A stretch of 64,000 nt of DNA from Rhodobacteraceae bacterium REDSEA-S34_B6 (lineage in GTDB: Bacteria; Pseudomonadota; Alphaproteobacteria; Rhodobacterales; Rhodobacteraceae), in contig LUQC01000108.1 in assembly GCA_001627925.1 (NCBI GenBank), positions 1 through 64,000 of the forward strand, given 5' to 3'. Positions 44,119 to 52,459 of the stretch are shown piece after piece (the stretch's first letter is position 1; each line of letters opens with the position of its first letter). Both the position numbers and the translations under genes were made by a program. Under the pieces are notes generated by a model, which did no database searches, was not told the DNA's origin, and saw only the letters and a program-made list of their open reading frames with translations.

Positions 44119-44397
44119 AAAATTTAGCTTTTCTGATTTCCAAAAATTATCAGATTTATAAGTATAAAGCGCGCTTCTTAGTATAATAGCATTTTGCAGA
44201 ACAGTCTGTCGATCGTATCAATAGCGCCAAAAATTTATTGCATAATTTTTGCATTATAAACTCCATAATTTAAGGTATAGATAAAATGTTTTTTCTGTTT
44301 TGAATATTTGAAAAAAAGAATACCCGGCATGCAACGCTCGCAATGGTGGGCGTGCAAAATAGAACTGTTTAAAAATTTTTAGTCTTAAATCGCCAAT

Positions 44398-45072
44398 TTA
44401 ATTTGCTAGGAATTTGCTAATAAGGCTGGATGATATCGCAAAATTTACACCTGCATTAGTATCAGTATTTTTTGTAAAAATGCCGCTCATCATACCCAGT
44501 AATTCACCATTAAGATTGACTAAAGCTCCACCAGATGAACCAGGATTTGCCGCTGCATCAGTCTGCAGGAAATCTTCGATATCATTAAAACCAATGTTGC
44601 TCAATCCTGTAGCGGATATCACGCCGCAGGTTATCCCAATATTTAATCCAAAACTATTGCTTATTAGGCAAGCACTGCTGCCAATTTTAGGCTTTTCAGT
44701 TTCAATTGTTATTGGCCGTAATTCTAACTCGGTTTTAAGTAATGCAAGATCGGTAGAAATAGAGTTCTTAATTATCTTAGCTGAAAATAATTCACCTTTA
44801 ATATCTCGAACTTTTACATCAGTAGCTTTTGAAATTACATGCGATGCAGTAAGTATAAGTCCGTCTGACGAAACTATAATTCCCGTACCTTCTGGCGCTG
44901 TCCCAGGGGGTGCGCCAAATCCTGGTTTATCATAGCCGGGCCAAGTTGGTAATACAGATACTACAGTAAGTGAAGCTATTTCCCATGCGTTTATTGGGTC
45001 TGCAAAGATTGGTTTTGATATCAGCAGGACTATGATTTTTACTACAGAAAATATATAAAAAAAGTTCTTCAT
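44398..45072 (-). CDS. Trypsin-like S1C protease without PDZ domain
   Basis: The 224-aa protein has a signal peptide (FYIFSVVKIIVLLISKPIFA) and the HtrA/DegP-type catalytic triad: His in ILTASHVIS, Asp in STDLALLKTE, Ser in AANPGSSGGALVN. The PDZ domain of DegP is missing. Periplasmic serine protease; substrate unknown. No terminator is seen in 44119-44397, which contains no other gene. Confidence 0.85.
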   Translation of the reverse strand: MKNFFYIFSVVKIIVLLISKPIFADPINAWEIASLTVVSVLPTWPGYDKPGFGAPPGTAPEGTGIIVSSDGLILTASHVISKATDVKVRDIKGELFSAKIIKNSISTDLALLKTELELRPITIETEKPKIGSSACLISNSFGLNIGITCGVISATGLSNIGFNDIEDFLQTDAAANPGSSGGALVNLNGELLGMMSGIFTKNTDTNAGVNFAISSSLISKFLAN

Positions 45073-45199
45073 GAAAGTTTAGCCTTGCTAATAACATGCC
45101 TATTCTCTGGTTTTAGGATATAGATCTAACCAAATTTCCCTAAAATCTGTGACATCTAAAATCTACGATCTTAAATAAGGACCTAATTTGATAAAAATA

Positions 45200-45778
45200 T
45201 CAATTTAAAATTTCTATTTTGGACATGCTGTGAATTACTGATTTTAAAGTTTGCCCGTACCTTGGGCGATTTATTTCATTAAATGAGTTCGAAACTCTTT
45301 TGATCTCTCTAAACTCACGGGTTTCTATCTCAGAGAAGCTAAAAATTAGGGGAATATTCTCCAATTTGCTTATCTGACTGGCATCTTGCAAGTCATTTAA
45401 ATAGATTGCAGCCGAAGGTTCTATAGACAGGTCGCAATTTGTAGAACAGTGATATTTAAAAAACATAAACACATTATCCCGATAGCTTTTGTGGTCTACC
45501 CCAATTATTGAGAAGCACTTTTCACAGTATATGCGGGTAGACCGACCGGTTGATCGTAATTTAAATGCGTGCATGAATTCTTTGCCTTTGACGCTAAGAA
45601 TATCTGATTTGACATAAATTAATTCTGGCAAAGAGCTCGGCTCTGCACCGCCTTGTAGTGAGCACCACTCTAATGCGTGTCGGCAATCAGTGCATCCACA
45701 TAACAAGCTTAGGCAAGGTTTGCCGTCATTAATTTCGAAACCACATACTCCGCAGTGGCAGGTGATATTGGCGCTCAT
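45200..45778 (-). CDS. GFA-related protein (sixth), extended
   Basis: The 192-aa protein keeps a GFA-like zinc core: CHCGVC at the N-terminus, CGCTDCRHALEW, and YCEKCFSII. It has a ~65-residue extra C-terminal region (SEIETREFREIKRVSNSFNE) without cysteines. It is a divergent GFA/DUF6151-like member. GGAG site not seen; ATG 45778 follows weak AG-rich sequence. Confidence 0.75.
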   Translation of the reverse strand: MSANITCHCGVCGFEINDGKPCLSLLCGCTDCRHALEWCSLQGGAEPSSLPELIYVKSDILSVKGKEFMHAFKLRSTGRSTRIYCEKCFSIIGVDHKSYRDNVFMFFKYHCSTNCDLSIEPSAAIYLNDLQDASQISKLENIPLIFSFSEIETREFREIKRVSNSFNEINRPRYGQTLKSVIHSMSKIEILN

Positions 45779-45858
45779 AAATGTGTAACTTTCTAAAATA
45801 CTGTTTGGAGGTTAGGCATATCAAAGTGGCTGAACAAATAAGTCAGCCACTTTAAAAT

Positions 45859-46284
45859 TTAAACAGCAGCAGAAGTACTATAAAGTATATCGCCCATGTT
45901 GAAGAGTAAAATAGTATTGAGTATTAGAAAACCTAATGGAGCGATATATCCTTCAGGTGTAACTTTAACACCCTCAACTTCAGCCCACTCACTGTTTACT
46001 GTATTATAGCCAAAGATTGCCGCAAGAAGTGCCTGTATCCATCCGTAAACGACGAATGCCCAAGCTCCTTGAGGCCCGATAAATAAAAGTACAATTGCAA
46101 CCGCAGTGGAAGCTCCAACACACGTACCCACAAGTCGTGTCATGAATACTGCTCCATCGCCAAAACCATATTGATCAATAAATCCCTTTGTTTGTAAAAG
46201 GCAGCGGTATGCATAGTATCCGCCTGCAACAATTAGTAATAACCAAATAATGAGATTTAATACCCCACCAAAAGCTTCCACCAT
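45859..46284 (-). CDS. Hypothetical four-span membrane protein
   Basis: 141 aa with spans at about 8-30, 49-68, 73-94 and 111-133, and a loop EWAEVEGVKVTPEGYIAPLG. GGGAGAA ribosome site. It resembles small DUF-type integral membrane proteins of marine bacteria; function unknown. Confidence 0.55.
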   Translation of the reverse strand: MVEAFGGVLNLIIWLLLIVAGGYYAYRCLLQTKGFIDQYGFGDGAVFMTRLVGTCVGASTAVAIVLLFIGPQGAWAFVVYGWIQALLAAIFGYNTVNSEWAEVEGVKVTPEGYIAPLGFLILNTILLFNMGDILYSTSAAV

Positions 46285-46469
46285 TTTATTCTCCCGTGAT
46301 AATTAGCTACTCAAAAATACTTTTGATAGGTCAATTTGTTAATTTAATGAGACATTAAATCAAGTACAGTTTTTGTATTAATCTATAAGAATTTTATTAT
46401 CTGGCGCCAAAACACAAAGATATGATTTATTTTACAAGAAGCTTCAAAAATATCCAACTAAGCCAATAT

Positions 46470-46835
46470 TTATTGTTGAATTATGAAAAGTTTTTTTACT
46501 TTCTCGTGTATTGTCCATTCACCCTTCCAGCCTTTTGGAAGTACAAGTAGATCTCCTCCAGCCATTACACGTTGACCATTTCCATCATAGTTTGTTATCG
46601 ACGCTTTTCCTGATAAAATATGACAAAATTCAGCGGCACCCGTTCGGTCTGCGGTGAAAGTTCCTTCTGTACATTCCCAGATACCAATTTTTGTCTTGCC
46701 ATCATCGGATTCCCAAAGAATATCGGATGCCTCTACTTGTCCGGGTGTTTTTGTTGTTGGTTTAGGATTGAAATCCGTTAATTTTATCTTTGCAAACTTC
46801 GCAAAAGTTTTCAGTGCTATCATTTGTTTGCTCAA
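46470..46835 (-). CDS. Cupin (DUF861 / (S)-ureidoglycine aminohydrolase-like)
   Basis: The 121-aa Cupin_3 protein has DILWESDDGKTKIGIWECTEGTF, AAEFCHILSGKASITNYDGN and GDLLVLPKGWKGEW, the standard DUF861 pattern. A TTG start at 46835 or ATG at 46823 is possible. The family contains ureidoglycine-type enzymes and many sugar/amino acid binding proteins, so I do not assign a reaction. Confidence 0.75.
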   Translation of the reverse strand: MSKQMIALKTFAKFAKIKLTDFNPKPTTKTPGQVEASDILWESDDGKTKIGIWECTEGTFTADRTGAAEFCHILSGKASITNYDGNGQRVMAGGDLLVLPKGWKGEWTIHEKVKKLFIIQQ

Positions 46836-47049
46836 TGCCTAAAGTCCTATTTACTATATGAACATATTTTTATTTTTCAAAAGAATATGTATTATTTAAA
46901 TCAATAATTGAATTTGGATAATCAGCGAGGGAAATTGCCTGATGATTTTTAAGGATAAAAGTTACATTTATCTTAACCGGCGAACTGGTATGGAATACAT
47001 AATAACTAAACATCAACGGAACTAAGCCGTTGGTATTTCTATGGGTGTT

Positions 47050-47244
47050 ATGTTTGATATCAAAAATTTAGAATATGCGCGAGTTTTAGATAATCGTGCT
47101 GCTCTTTCCGTGACCAAAGATAAAGACAAAGAGCAGAGGAAGCGTCGTCAAAAAGGAATGTTGAAAAACAGTTTAAAGCAAGCGACAAAAAAAAGTAGAA
47201 AATATCCATGCAAGAATATAAATATATTAGATCTGACGGTTTAA
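47050..47244 (+). CDS. Hypothetical basic 64-aa protein
   Basis: ATG 47050 (MFDIKNLEYARVLDNRAAL); an in-frame ATG at 47041 is also possible. Highly basic second half (KEQRKRRQKGMLKNSLKQATKKSRK). No good ribosome site is seen. A possible DNA/RNA-binding peptide, or a chance frame. Confidence 0.3.
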   Translation: MFDIKNLEYARVLDNRAALSVTKDKDKEQRKRRQKGMLKNSLKQATKKSRKYPCKNINILDLTV

Positions 47245-47525
47245 ATGATTTAGGATATGGTTCTCGAATTTAGCTATTAAATGATGAAATTGCATTTAAT
47301 ATGCCTATGCCACACTCATACAAGAAAAATTTAGGCCAATTTTTAAGCACAAAAGGTAATTCACTGGTGAAGAGATAACCCTTGTTTGACTCCGAGGGTT
47401 TTCCATTTCGATTATACCAACTTGACAGATGCTTAGTCATTTTTATGGCTTTTCATCTAAGTTAAAATAGCAGGCTCTGAGTTTGTCAGCGACTCTTAGA
47501 GCGCAGCAGTATAATATTCTTATGT

Positions 47526-47753
47526 TTGGAGTTTGAAACATTGGCCGAGATTGATCATTTTTACATCAAGGAAAGAATTCTTAAATTTTGTGAGTATCAG
47601 ATGTTTGATGCAGACATTAGTGATTTGATAAGGTACGCCAAGGGCAAGGGTTTTCTTAACCGTGACGAGAGTGTTACCACCGAGGGAATAAAATTGGCTC
47701 ACTCTATGAACAAAAGCGATACCTGGATACCCGTGGAATGGCAAATGATTTGA
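47526..47753 (+). CDS. Small winged-helix-like protein
   Basis: 75 aa from TTG 47526. DISDLIRYAKGKGFLNRDESVTTEGIKLAHSMNKSDTW has the helix-turn-strand pattern seen in small winged-helix or DNA-tethering proteins (compare the gene at 49904 with GYIDSSGRVTPEGRRF). Function unknown. 47245-47525 upstream contains nothing I recognise except a weak stem AACCCT / AGGGTT near 47375. Confidence 0.4.
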   Translation: MEFETLAEIDHFYIKERILKFCEYQMFDADISDLIRYAKGKGFLNRDESVTTEGIKLAHSMNKSDTWIPVEWQMI

Positions 47754-47801
47754 TAAACGTTAAGCTATTAAATGTTTTAGCGTACTGATTATTTAAATTA
47801 A

Positions 47802-47954
47802 TCAAAGAGTGCCTACTAAGTACACTAATAATAAAAGTGAATAAAACAAAGTCCCAAATAGTAGTTTTGGATCGGCATCTATCATTTCAATTAATTTTAA
47901 AAGCCTTGTGACAAGGTTTAAAATGTTAGGATCTGTTGTTTTATAAATTTTCAT
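47802..47954 (-). CDS. Possible 50-aa membrane microprotein
   Basis: From ATG 47954 (MKIYKTTDPNILNLV) to TAG at 47802-47804, with a hydrophobic end (LLFGTLFYSLLLLVYLVGTL). No good ribosome site; the region is AT-rich. It might be a tail-anchored peptide or chance. Confidence 0.25.
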   Translation of the reverse strand: MKIYKTTDPNILNLVTRLLKLIEMIDADPKLLFGTLFYSLLLLVYLVGTL

Positions 47955-48040
47955 ACTTTTAGTACGAACAAAGATAAAATTTGGATTAAATTTCGTTTTC
48001 AACAAATCCCAGAACTAATTGGAAAATTGAAATACTCTAG

Positions 48041-48211
48041 TTATGGAGATAATACAGTCATTGGTTGACAATAAACCTTATCATCTTCCTCTTCATTAAA
48101 ATCGATTACCATACCGCCTATGGGATGCCATCCGTTTTCTATGTATTTTGAAACGTGTTCACATAGGTTTGCACGACTATATCCCGTTGCGATTACATAC
48201 TTATTATCCAT
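48041..48211 (-). CDS. DUF1737-like 56-aa protein
   Basis: ATG 48211 behind GGAAAGAT, stop at 48041. MDNKYVIATGYSRANLCEHV-SKYIENGWHPIGGMVID matches the DUF1737 pattern (Y-V-TG-S---L---V--YI--GW-P-GG) with the terminal Q-M. It is a small beta-alpha-beta fold of unknown function. It is too short for most automatic callers and easy to miss. Confidence 0.7.
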   Translation of the reverse strand: MDNKYVIATGYSRANLCEHVSKYIENGWHPIGGMVIDFNEEEDDKVYCQPMTVLSP

Positions 48212-48400
48212 TATTTATCTTTCCTATTGTTTGAACAGCTAGATGAATCTTTTTAACAATTTGATTAAGATTATCAGATTTAAGAAATATGAGCTTCCAA
48301 TACTTTTTATAATCTTATAGCAGATTTTGCATTCAGAAATTTTGGATTAGCTTCGTTTATCAATTTAGAAGTTGGGCTTTATAAAAGGATCTGGAAAGCT

Positions 48401-48464
48401 GTGTAACTTGGTTGTCGTTGTAGGAAGAGAAGAATGATTATTCACACGATCTACCAAGTTACAC
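48401..48464. repeat. Inverted repeat with 12-bp perfect arms
   Basis: GTGTAACTTGGT at 48401-48412 is complementary to ACCAAGTTACAC at 48453-48464, with 40 nt between and further partial match outward. Between them is a GGAAGAGAAG-ATG that reads only 23 codons. It may be an RNA structure or a remnant of a mobile-element end. Confidence 0.5.
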
Positions 48465-48693
48465 TTATTGAAGATAATTATCTATTATTTCTGTTCATAG
48501 TATAGAAAGTGTATCTGCCGATTATTTGTCAATTTTTGATATATAGTTAGCAATATTCAAAAAAATATGTTAACGTACTTATGTATCGGTAAGATGCACA
48601 AGCGGATAAAGATATCCTCCCAAATCTTTTTATTCGCTAAAGATATAAATAATGAGCAGTCAGATTTTCTGTCTTGATTGTAGGTTTGGGACA

Positions 48694-48730
48694 GGGCCAG
48701 CTATACTCTCCCATATGGCTGGTCCCTTTT
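48694..48730 (+). terminator. Hairpin with CTCTCCC loop and T-run, possible sRNA end
   Basis: GGGCCAGC pairs with GGCTGGTCCC (with a bulge) and TTTT follows. The loop TATACTCTCCCATAT includes CTCTCCC, complementary to Shine-Dalgarno-like GGGAGAG, which occurs at 48842-48848. It is 480 bp from any plus-strand gene end, so it probably terminates a small RNA. Confidence 0.5.
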
Positions 48731-48797
48731 ATTGGGGCTACATTTTTTCGGCAACTGAACTCATACGTTCATTTTACTATATAAAATCAATTAGTTG

Positions 48798-48828
48798 TTG
48801 ACTCTTGCGCTATCTTTAGCACTATTAG
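48798..48828 (+). promoter_or_regulatory. Putative promoter of a small RNA
   Basis: TTGACT at 48798-48803 and TATTAG at 48823-48828 (19-nt spacer, or CTATTA with 18) lie upstream of the terminator at 48853-48902. A transcript starting near 48,835 and ending at the terminator would be only about 70 nt. Consensus match is imperfect. Confidence 0.35.
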
Positions 48829-48852
48829 ACTAATCTTTCTGGGGAGAGATTG

Positions 48853-48902
48853 AAAAAGCGGATCCAGTAGGTTTGGGAGGAGCTACTGTCGATCCGCTTT
48901 TT
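48853..48902 (+). terminator. Strong hairpin terminator, possible ~70-nt sRNA
   Basis: AAAAAGCGGATC pairs with GATCCGCTTTTT, and AGTAG with CTACT inside. The T-run on the plus strand and the matching A-run before it let it work for both strands. The loop GTTTGGGAGGAG is purine-rich; its complement is CTCCTCCCAAAC. It shares GTAGGTTTGGGA with 48,681-48,692. It could also end the minus-strand DMT gene's opposite neighbour, but no gene ends here on either strand. Confidence 0.6.
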
Positions 48903-48932
48903 ACTTCAGAGTGATAAATCATAATCTCTATT

Positions 48933-49850
48933 TTATTTTTTCGTAAACCTTAGCGCACCTGACGCAAAAACAACTCCTATAGTTACAAGACAGATTCCGA
49001 GTAATTTTACGGGCGTAATTATTTCATCCAGCAAAAATATGCCGCCCAACATGGATAAAATTGGTGTAAGTGCACCGAAAGCAGCCGTTTGGGCTGCCCC
49101 TAAAATTTTTACTGCATAGGTAAATAATAGCATCGCTAGAATTCCTACAATGAAGCTATGCAAAATTATCATAAGGAAAATATTTGAAAGGTTGGCGTGT
49201 TGAAAGCTTACTTCTCCAAAAATCAAGAGAATTGGAACAAAGACGATACTTCCCCAAAACAAGCCAATTACAAGTCCATGAAGCGGAGCTATCCCACTTT
49301 GACGAAATAAAACTGAATAAATTGCCCAAAGAGCAGCTCCGAGCAAAAAAAGTATGTTTCCAACCCATGTTAGATTGGCAATATCTGCATCAAGCTTTAA
49401 AATTCCAATCAATAAGGCCCCAAACAAAATTATAAACAGCCCAATTTGCCTAGAGAATTCTGGTTTTTCGTGAACAATCAAATAAGCAATTAATGCTGTC
49501 CAAAAAGGAAGTGTTCCGGGAGCCAATGCACCTGCGTTGGACGCAGGTGAGTAATAAAGTCCTACTGATAAAACCCATGGGAACAAGGCGCTGGCCCCTA
49601 ACGCAAAAATGAGCCTAGTAATTAGATTATTCCCAGGCGGTAGAATACCAAGTTGCAACATAAGTGGTGCCATTATTATAGCTGCTGGCAGAAGCCTGAG
49701 TATTAATATTTCTTCAACAGAAAAGTTTTTGGTTATCGCAAAACGAGTTCCAACTAAGAAGGCTGCCCAAATGGATACTGTTATTATGGCAGCTAAATAA
49801 CCTAAGAGCTTTGCACTTAACAGAGCAGAAGGTCGTGGGCCACTCATCAA
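48933..49850 (-). CDS. DMT/EamA-family transporter (second)
   Basis: The 305-aa protein has ten spans in two EamA halves; LILRLLPAAIIMAPLM and SPASNAGALAPGTLPFWTALIAYLIVHEKP in the first, WVGNILFLLGAALWAIYSVLFRQSG opening the second, and FGALTPILSMLGGIFLLDEI at the end. An inner-membrane exporter or importer of unknown small molecule. It is distinct from the one at 33913 in its Ala/Gly pattern. Confidence 0.85.
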   Translation of the reverse strand: MMSGPRPSALLSAKLLGYLAAIITVSIWAAFLVGTRFAITKNFSVEEILILRLLPAAIIMAPLMLQLGILPPGNNLITRLIFALGASALFPWVLSVGLYYSPASNAGALAPGTLPFWTALIAYLIVHEKPEFSRQIGLFIILFGALLIGILKLDADIANLTWVGNILFLLGAALWAIYSVLFRQSGIAPLHGLVIGLFWGSIVFVPILLIFGEVSFQHANLSNIFLMIILHSFIVGILAMLLFTYAVKILGAAQTAAFGALTPILSMLGGIFLLDEIITPVKLLGICLVTIGVVFASGALRFTKK

Positions 49851-49903
49851 GGTAACAAGTCTTGTTTAGACCAAGAAAGTAACTCATATATTATCGGCAA
49901 GTA

Positions 49904-50101
49904 CTAAGTACCACGTACTGTGAGCGACGAATTTTCTATTCGTTTTTGGAGAAATCTTCTACCTTCTGGCGTTACTCTCCCACTACTATCGATATATCCT
50001 CTTTCCTTGGCAATATCGATAATGCCTATACTCGCTCTTTTATTTTGTCTCTCTGTTTTTTTAAGAACGGTCTTTATTGTATTATAATCACTAACATTCA
50101 T
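49904..50101 (-). CDS. Small winged-helix-like protein
   Basis: 65 aa from ATG 50101 (MNVSDYNTIKTVLKKTE), ending LTVRGT. SIGIIDIAKERGYIDSSGRVTPEGRRFLQKRI is the typical GxV(T)PEGR turn of small winged-helix proteins. It shares layout with the gene at 47526. A regulator role is possible, but the DNA-binding helix is short. Confidence 0.4.
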   Translation of the reverse strand: MNVSDYNTIKTVLKKTERQNKRASIGIIDIAKERGYIDSSGRVTPEGRRFLQKRIENSSLTVRGT

Positions 50102-50193
50102 CAGAAACCTCGTTGTAAGTCATTAAAGCTTCTGTTGGCTACGGAAAGTAAATTAATTTGCCTTTCGATAAAGTCAAAGAGTTTTAAAGTATT

Positions 50194-50541
50194 TTATTCG
50201 CCCCACATACCCGCAAACTCATAAACTACGGCCGGTTTACCTCCGACAACCCATGCATCGTGACCTGGTGAAATCGCATATGCATCGCCAGCCGTGTAGG
50301 TCGCTTCGCTACCATCATCACATACGCAATGTACAGTACCCTCTACGATTATTCCGGTGTGGGTCGCTTGGCAAGTATCAGTTCCTATTATTGGCTTTAT
50401 ATCTTTTGACCATTTCCAATCTGGACTTAATGTCAACTTCATAACACGTTGGTTCAGTACATTTACTGCTTCCATACGTGCATTAGGCATATCTTTGGCC
50501 TCATCAGCAGCAGATGAAAAATTCTTTACTTCGATCGGCAT
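50194..50541 (-). CDS. Cupin-domain protein
   Basis: 115 aa with VMKLTLSPDWKWSKDIKPIIGTDTCQATHTGIIVEGTVHCVCDDGSEATYTAGDAYAI in cupin order and a His in SPGHDAWVVGG. A GGGAGAA ribosome site is upstream. It belongs to the small single-cupin group seen repeatedly in this window. Substrate unknown. Confidence 0.75.
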   Translation of the reverse strand: MPIEVKNFSSAADEAKDMPNARMEAVNVLNQRVMKLTLSPDWKWSKDIKPIIGTDTCQATHTGIIVEGTVHCVCDDGSEATYTAGDAYAISPGHDAWVVGGKPAVVYEFAGMWGE

Positions 50542-50591
50542 ATTTTTTCTCCCTTATAAATAACAAAACTCTAACAGAATTAATTTTCAAA

Positions 50592-51215
50592 TTATTTTAT
50601 CATCATTATTAGTCTTGAGTGTTTTAATGTTCCAAGTTCATTGGCCGCATCGACTAATTCAGAAAAACTAGGATTAGCGATCACTGCATCAGTAGCGCTG
50701 CCCCAGTGTTTTAAATCTTTAAACCTGTATATAATTCGCATCATTTCATGATCTGAAGCAATTACAGGCACTCCTACACCCATTTCTACATCATTTTCAT
50801 CACAAATTGCTTGCAAGTTTGGTACTAATTCCATTGCCTTAGCAATATTTTTTCGTGGCATATGATAATCGCGAGCAAGCACTATTTTTCTCGGATCAGT
50901 ACTTTTAGAATTATGCAGCATTCTTCCCAGCCAGGGACCTCGCATTTCTGCAACGGGAGTCAGGGCTCGTTCCTCAAATATCTTTTTTAGGTCAGGATCA
51001 TTTGAGAAACCGTCCATTGCACTGGCTCCGGCTGCCACGGTTTCATACCAATTATAAAGCTCGTAATCACCAGCCCTGTGACCTCCAATAACTTTACCTA
51101 CTCTGGAAACTGCACCGTACTTTTCTATTACATCCGATGTCCTAAGGATGCGATCCTCTAATACCACATCTTTTCCAATCATGGGTGTGAATTCTCTGAC
51201 AGCTACATATGACAT
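50592..51215 (-). CDS. Two-domain dimeric-barrel (NIPSNAP-like) protein
   Basis: 207 aa from MSYVAVREFTPMIGKDVVLEDRIL (GGAG site). The protein repeats a small alpha/beta-barrel unit: first half to about residue 100, second from KIVLARDYHMPRKNIAKAMELV to the end, HSRLIMMIK. It contains GGHRAGDYELYNWYETV and GVPVIASDHEMMRIIYRF. This is reminiscent of NIPSNAP/ABM tandem domains. Function unknown. Confidence 0.55.
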   Translation of the reverse strand: MSYVAVREFTPMIGKDVVLEDRILRTSDVIEKYGAVSRVGKVIGGHRAGDYELYNWYETVAAGASAMDGFSNDPDLKKIFEERALTPVAEMRGPWLGRMLHNSKSTDPRKIVLARDYHMPRKNIAKAMELVPNLQAICDENDVEMGVGVPVIASDHEMMRIIYRFKDLKHWGSATDAVIANPSFSELVDAANELGTLKHSRLIMMIK

Positions 51216-51400
51216 TTTTTATTCTCCTAGCTTTATAAAAAGATTGCATCATTATTAGATGGATCAAGTACAAAAAATGTATCACACGAACTTAAAATAA
51301 TTAATTATTTTTAAAAGCTGCGGGATATACAAAAATAGTTAGAAGCGGATAATATCAGCTTCGCAAAAATTAATAATTGAAAGTAGTTAAGAACTTAAAA

Positions 51401-52459
51401 CTAAAATATGTGAGCCTTTTGTCGGTCATAACTGAAACATACTTGGCTACCTATTTCTAAATCTAGAGTTTCTGGTGAAGCAAATCTAAAAGGGAAACCG
51501 TTTTGTGAGAGAAGTTCTACAACAGTTTCCGTGCCAAGGCGTTCGACTAATGTAACCTTACCCGCTATAGCACCATTAGATTTGATTTTTAGGTCCTGCG
51601 GTCGAATTCCTAAATGTACTGCGTCACCAGCGCCTTTTTCTCGTGAAACAAGTCTGATATAGTTCGAGGTATGGCCATCAAATTCCACTTTCCCTTGCGT
51701 TTTTGCACCATTTTCCGAAACCAGCGTGCATTCGAAAAAATTCATCTTTGGAGAACCGAAAAAGCCCGCCACAAATTTGTTTTCAGGATAATTGAATAAA
51801 TCCATTGGTGCGCCCACCTGCATAACTTCTCCGTCCTTTAAGACAACGATTTTGTCTGCAAGTGTCATTGCTTCTACCTGATCGTGAGTAACATATACAG
51901 TTGTGGCCCCCAATTGACGATGCAATTTTGCTATTTCCACCCGGGTGTCATGACGTAGAGCAGCGTCTAAATTTGAAAGAGGTTCATCGAACAAGAAAAC
52001 TTCGGGGTTTCTTACTATTGCACGTCCAATTGCAACGCGTTGACGCTGACCACCAGAAAGTGCAGCGGGGCGCCTTTCTAGGAGATCTTCCATCTGTAAA
52101 ATTTTTGCAGCCTCTTCTACTCGCTGTTTAATTTCGAGCTTCGGCATCTTTTGTAAATCGAGAGAAAAAGCCATATTCTGGTAAACGCTCATATGAGGAT
52201 AGAGCGCGTATGACTGAAAAACCATCGCAATGCCTCTTTCTGACGGGGGAAGATCCATTACTTCTTTATTTGCAATAATGATTTCACCACTACTTAGTTT
52301 TTCAAGTCCAGATATTAATCTCAATAGTGTTGACTTGCCACAGCCGGAGGGCCCAACGAAAACTACGAATTCGCCTTTGTTTATTTCCAATTCAACATCA
52401 CGAATAACTTCTGTATTCCCAAAAGTCTTTGTCACACCCTTTAACTCTACATGTGCCAT
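51401..52459 (-). CDS. aglK: Alpha-glucoside ABC transporter ATP-binding protein AglK
   Basis: The 352-aa MalK/UgpC-type ATPase has GPSGCGKSTLL (about residues 37-47), LSGGQRQRVAIGRAI, LFDEPLSNLDA and a C-terminal TOBE/OB regulatory domain (LGIRPQDLKI). It is the last gene of the agl operon and energises sugar import by AglF/AglG. The upstream hydrolase is broken, so AglK is likely still translated from its own ribosome site (AAGGAG at 52469-52474 on the minus strand). Confidence 0.9.
   Translation of the reverse strand: MAHVELKGVTKTFGNTEVIRDVELEINKGEFVVFVGPSGCGKSTLLRLISGLEKLSSGEIIIANKEVMDLPPSERGIAMVFQSYALYPHMSVYQNMAFSLDLQKMPKLEIKQRVEEAAKILQMEDLLERRPAALSGGQRQRVAIGRAIVRNPEVFLFDEPLSNLDAALRHDTRVEIAKLHRQLGATTVYVTHDQVEAMTLADKIVVLKDGEVMQVGAPMDLFNYPENKFVAGFFGSPKMNFFECTLVSENGAKTQGKVEFDGHTSNYIRLVSREKGAGDAVHLGIRPQDLKIKSNGAIAGKVTLVERLGTETVVELLSQNGFPFRFASPETLDLEIGSQVCFSYDRQKAHIF

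Noticed and set aside
47365-47400. Hairpin AACCCT / AGGGTT with short T-run
   Set aside because: Stem is short and the T-run only four; not a convincing terminator.
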